A DNA stretch of 6,658 nucleotides, taken from positions 1-6,658 of the forward strand of contig JAMDBG010000145.1 in NCBI GenBank assembly GCA_023487865.1. The letters are read 5' to 3'. Shown here piece by piece: positions 5,725 through 6,658 of this stretch. The notes beneath the pieces are model-generated. The model had not been told where the DNA came from. It searched no databases and was given only the letters and a program-made list of their open reading frames with translations. Both the position numbers and the translations under genes were made by a program. The stretch comes from Deltaproteobacteria bacterium. Lineage in GTDB: Bacteria > Desulfobacterota > Syntrophia > Syntrophales > UBA5619. Position 1 is the stretch's first letter. Every line of letters begins with the position of its first letter.

Positions 5725-6658
5725 TTATTCTTCCAGCGGTCCAGTTTTGCTGTTAAGGCCAGCGCTTTTCCCCAAATCAAAGCAATGTGCCAATCCACAG
5801 GCTTCTAAAGCCTCCTCTGCGAAATTACAGCAATTATGGCTAGGGGGATTATAGTCGAATACTTTTGTTGGTTTCCCGGTTTTTATTGCATTTTCAGGAT
5901 CGTAGCTTCTGGCATAGCGGCTCAGGCAATCCTGATACCGTTGGGCCGTCTTCTTGGTTGCTTTTTTGTCGATGCAAATGGGCATTGATGCATAATTGGG
6001 TTCTAAGTTATCCAATTTTTGTCGTTCATTTTTGTCGGCAAACTCCACAATATCAAATTGATCTACGGTCACACCGAGTAAATTGATGACCGCGCCAATT
6101 TGATAATACTCTTTCATGCCTGCTTTTTTTAAATCAGACAAAGTCTGTAACTCAAGTTGATAAAATGAGGGTGGATTTGTTTCGATACGAATGGCGCAGT
6201 GAGAAAAGATCCCTCCCCACATTGTATAAAGTTCCAGCGTAGGCCCTTTAACTATTTGTGAAGAATAGAATGCGACTCCCCGTTTTTCCTCAATAGATCT
6301 TATCTTTGCATCTATTGTTTCTTGATTTACTATGGAAAATCCGCCTTTAGGAAGATCTGAATCTTCAAAAAATGAGTAGAAGCTGTTCCGGGATGGATTT
6401 GTTTCAATGCGGGTTTCACCCCTGCGGTTCTTTTTTCTTCCTTCCGCCGTTTTGTTGCTGGCGATGGGCTTTTGGTAGCTATAGCCGATCGCCCTGATGC
6501 GGGAACGGTCGATACCAAACTTCTCAGCAAGATAGGCTTTTATATTGGCGGCACGTCGATGGGATAGTTTAACGTTGACCACCGCTTTACCGACGTTGTC
6601 CGTATGTCCTTCGATGACTGCTGACGTTGAGGGATATTTACTCATAAAATCGGCAACT
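5725..6658 (-). CDS. OmpA-like peptidoglycan-binding domain fused to an unassigned Cys-rich domain (5' end beyond window)
   Basis: Envelope protein, partial. A Met codon lies at 6643-6645, but the frame continues to the window edge as VADF, matching the normal lead-in of an OmpA domain, so the start is outside. Residues are numbered from that Met. Residues 1-82 are the OmpA C-terminal (OmpA/MotB) domain: IEGHTDNVG (11-19), LSHRRAANIKAYL (27-39), RIRAIGYSYQKPIASN and GRKKNRR. The Asp of GHTD and the Arg of HRRA (16 and 31) are the expected diaminopimelate-binding residues, so it should anchor to peptidoglycan. Residues 100-306 match nothing I can name. They hold seven Cys (150, 224, 240, 272, 273, 283, 288), a GGIFSHCAIRIE strand with His149, and SHNCCNFAEEALEACG (269-284). 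His first, then NC-x-x-F, resembles permuted papain-fold families (LRAT, PPPDE, YiiX); this is inference. Base composition of this half is far more AT-rich than the neighbours. Toxin, amidase and acyltransferase are all possible. Confidence 0.82.
   Translation of the reverse strand, partial: VADFMSKYPSTSAVIEGHTDNVGKAVVNVKLSHRRAANIKAYLAEKFGIDRSRIRAIGYSYQKPIASNKTAEGRKKNRRGETRIETNPSRNSFYSFFEDSDLPKGGFSIVNQETIDAKIRSIEEKRGVAFYSSQIVKGPTLELYTMWGGIFSHCAIRIETNPPSFYQLELQTLSDLKKAGMKEYYQIGAVINLLGVTVDQFDIVEFADKNERQKLDNLEPNYASMPICIDKKATKKTAQRYQDCLSRYARSYDPENAIKTGKPTKVFDYNPPSHNCCNFAEEALEACGLAHCFDLGKSAGLNSKTGPLEE
6172..6405 (-). repeat. Short direct repeat encoding RIETNP twice
   Basis: TGGATTTGTTTC (plus-strand reading) occurs at 6172-6183 and again at 6394-6405. 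With flanking similarity it encodes RIETNPS and RIETNPP, the first at the end of the OmpA domain and the second just after His149. Only the two ends are repeated; the interval is unique sequence. Confidence 0.35.

Noticed and set aside
5728..6348. Ordinary NlpC/P60 endopeptidase in the fusion protein
   Set aside because: In NlpC/P60 the catalytic Cys precedes the His; here the plausible His comes first and the NC motif last, so only a permuted relative could fit.
6643..6645. ATG at 6645 (minus) as the start of the OmpA-fusion gene
   Set aside because: It would begin inside the OmpA domain; upstream codons give VADF, the expected continuation of that domain, and run to the window end.
1..6658. 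tRNA, rRNA, CRISPR array, insertion sequence or phage attachment site
   Set aside because: I saw no cloverleaf-like or rRNA-like sequence, no regularly spaced repeats, no transposase and no terminal inverted repeats with target duplication.

Overview
The window reads as chromosomal DNA of a Gram-negative, motile, probably strictly anaerobic bacterium. An OmpA-type peptidoglycan-binding domain and a signal-peptide-bearing exported protein imply a periplasm. A Cache-type chemoreceptor implies chemotaxis, and a flavin reductase-rubredoxin fusion is typical of anaerobes. The protein types and the GC-rich coding style (about 60-80% GC in stretches I counted) suggest Desulfobacterota (former Deltaproteobacteria, Syntrophus/Geobacter-like). 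That placement comes from protein character only, not from a search.

Layout. (1) 1-1583, plus: a chemoreceptor missing probably only the first base of its start codon, followed by two terminator-like hairpins (1582-1662). (2) 1812-2588, plus: a soluble calcineurin-like metallophosphoesterase. (3) 2615-3361, minus: a Trp/Tyr-rich exported protein with an Arg/Pro/Gln-rich tail, convergent with (2). (4) 3362-3651: a divergent intergenic region with one good sigma70-type promoter facing each way and a duplicated motif in the leader of gene 3. (5) 3652-4942, plus: maf and yggS, overlapping by 17 bases, a small nucleotide-pool/PLP housekeeping operon. (6) 5014-5724, plus: a high-molecular-weight rubredoxin (flavin reductase domain, linker, rubredoxin). 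(7) 5725-6658, minus: the 3' part of a gene for an OmpA-like domain followed by an unassigned Cys-rich domain. It is convergent with the rubredoxin gene with no base between the two stop codons.

Most genes here are ordinary housekeeping or sensory genes that need not act together. Only maf-yggS looks like a true operon, with the rubredoxin gene possibly trailing it. The most unusual item is gene 7. Its C-terminal half carries a His-then-(N)C motif order that recalls permuted papain-fold enzymes (LRAT/PPPDE/YiiX-like), and it is much more AT-rich than its neighbours. It may be a cell-wall-anchored hydrolase or acyltransferase, or an effector, acquired by transfer. This is a hypothesis from motif reading only.
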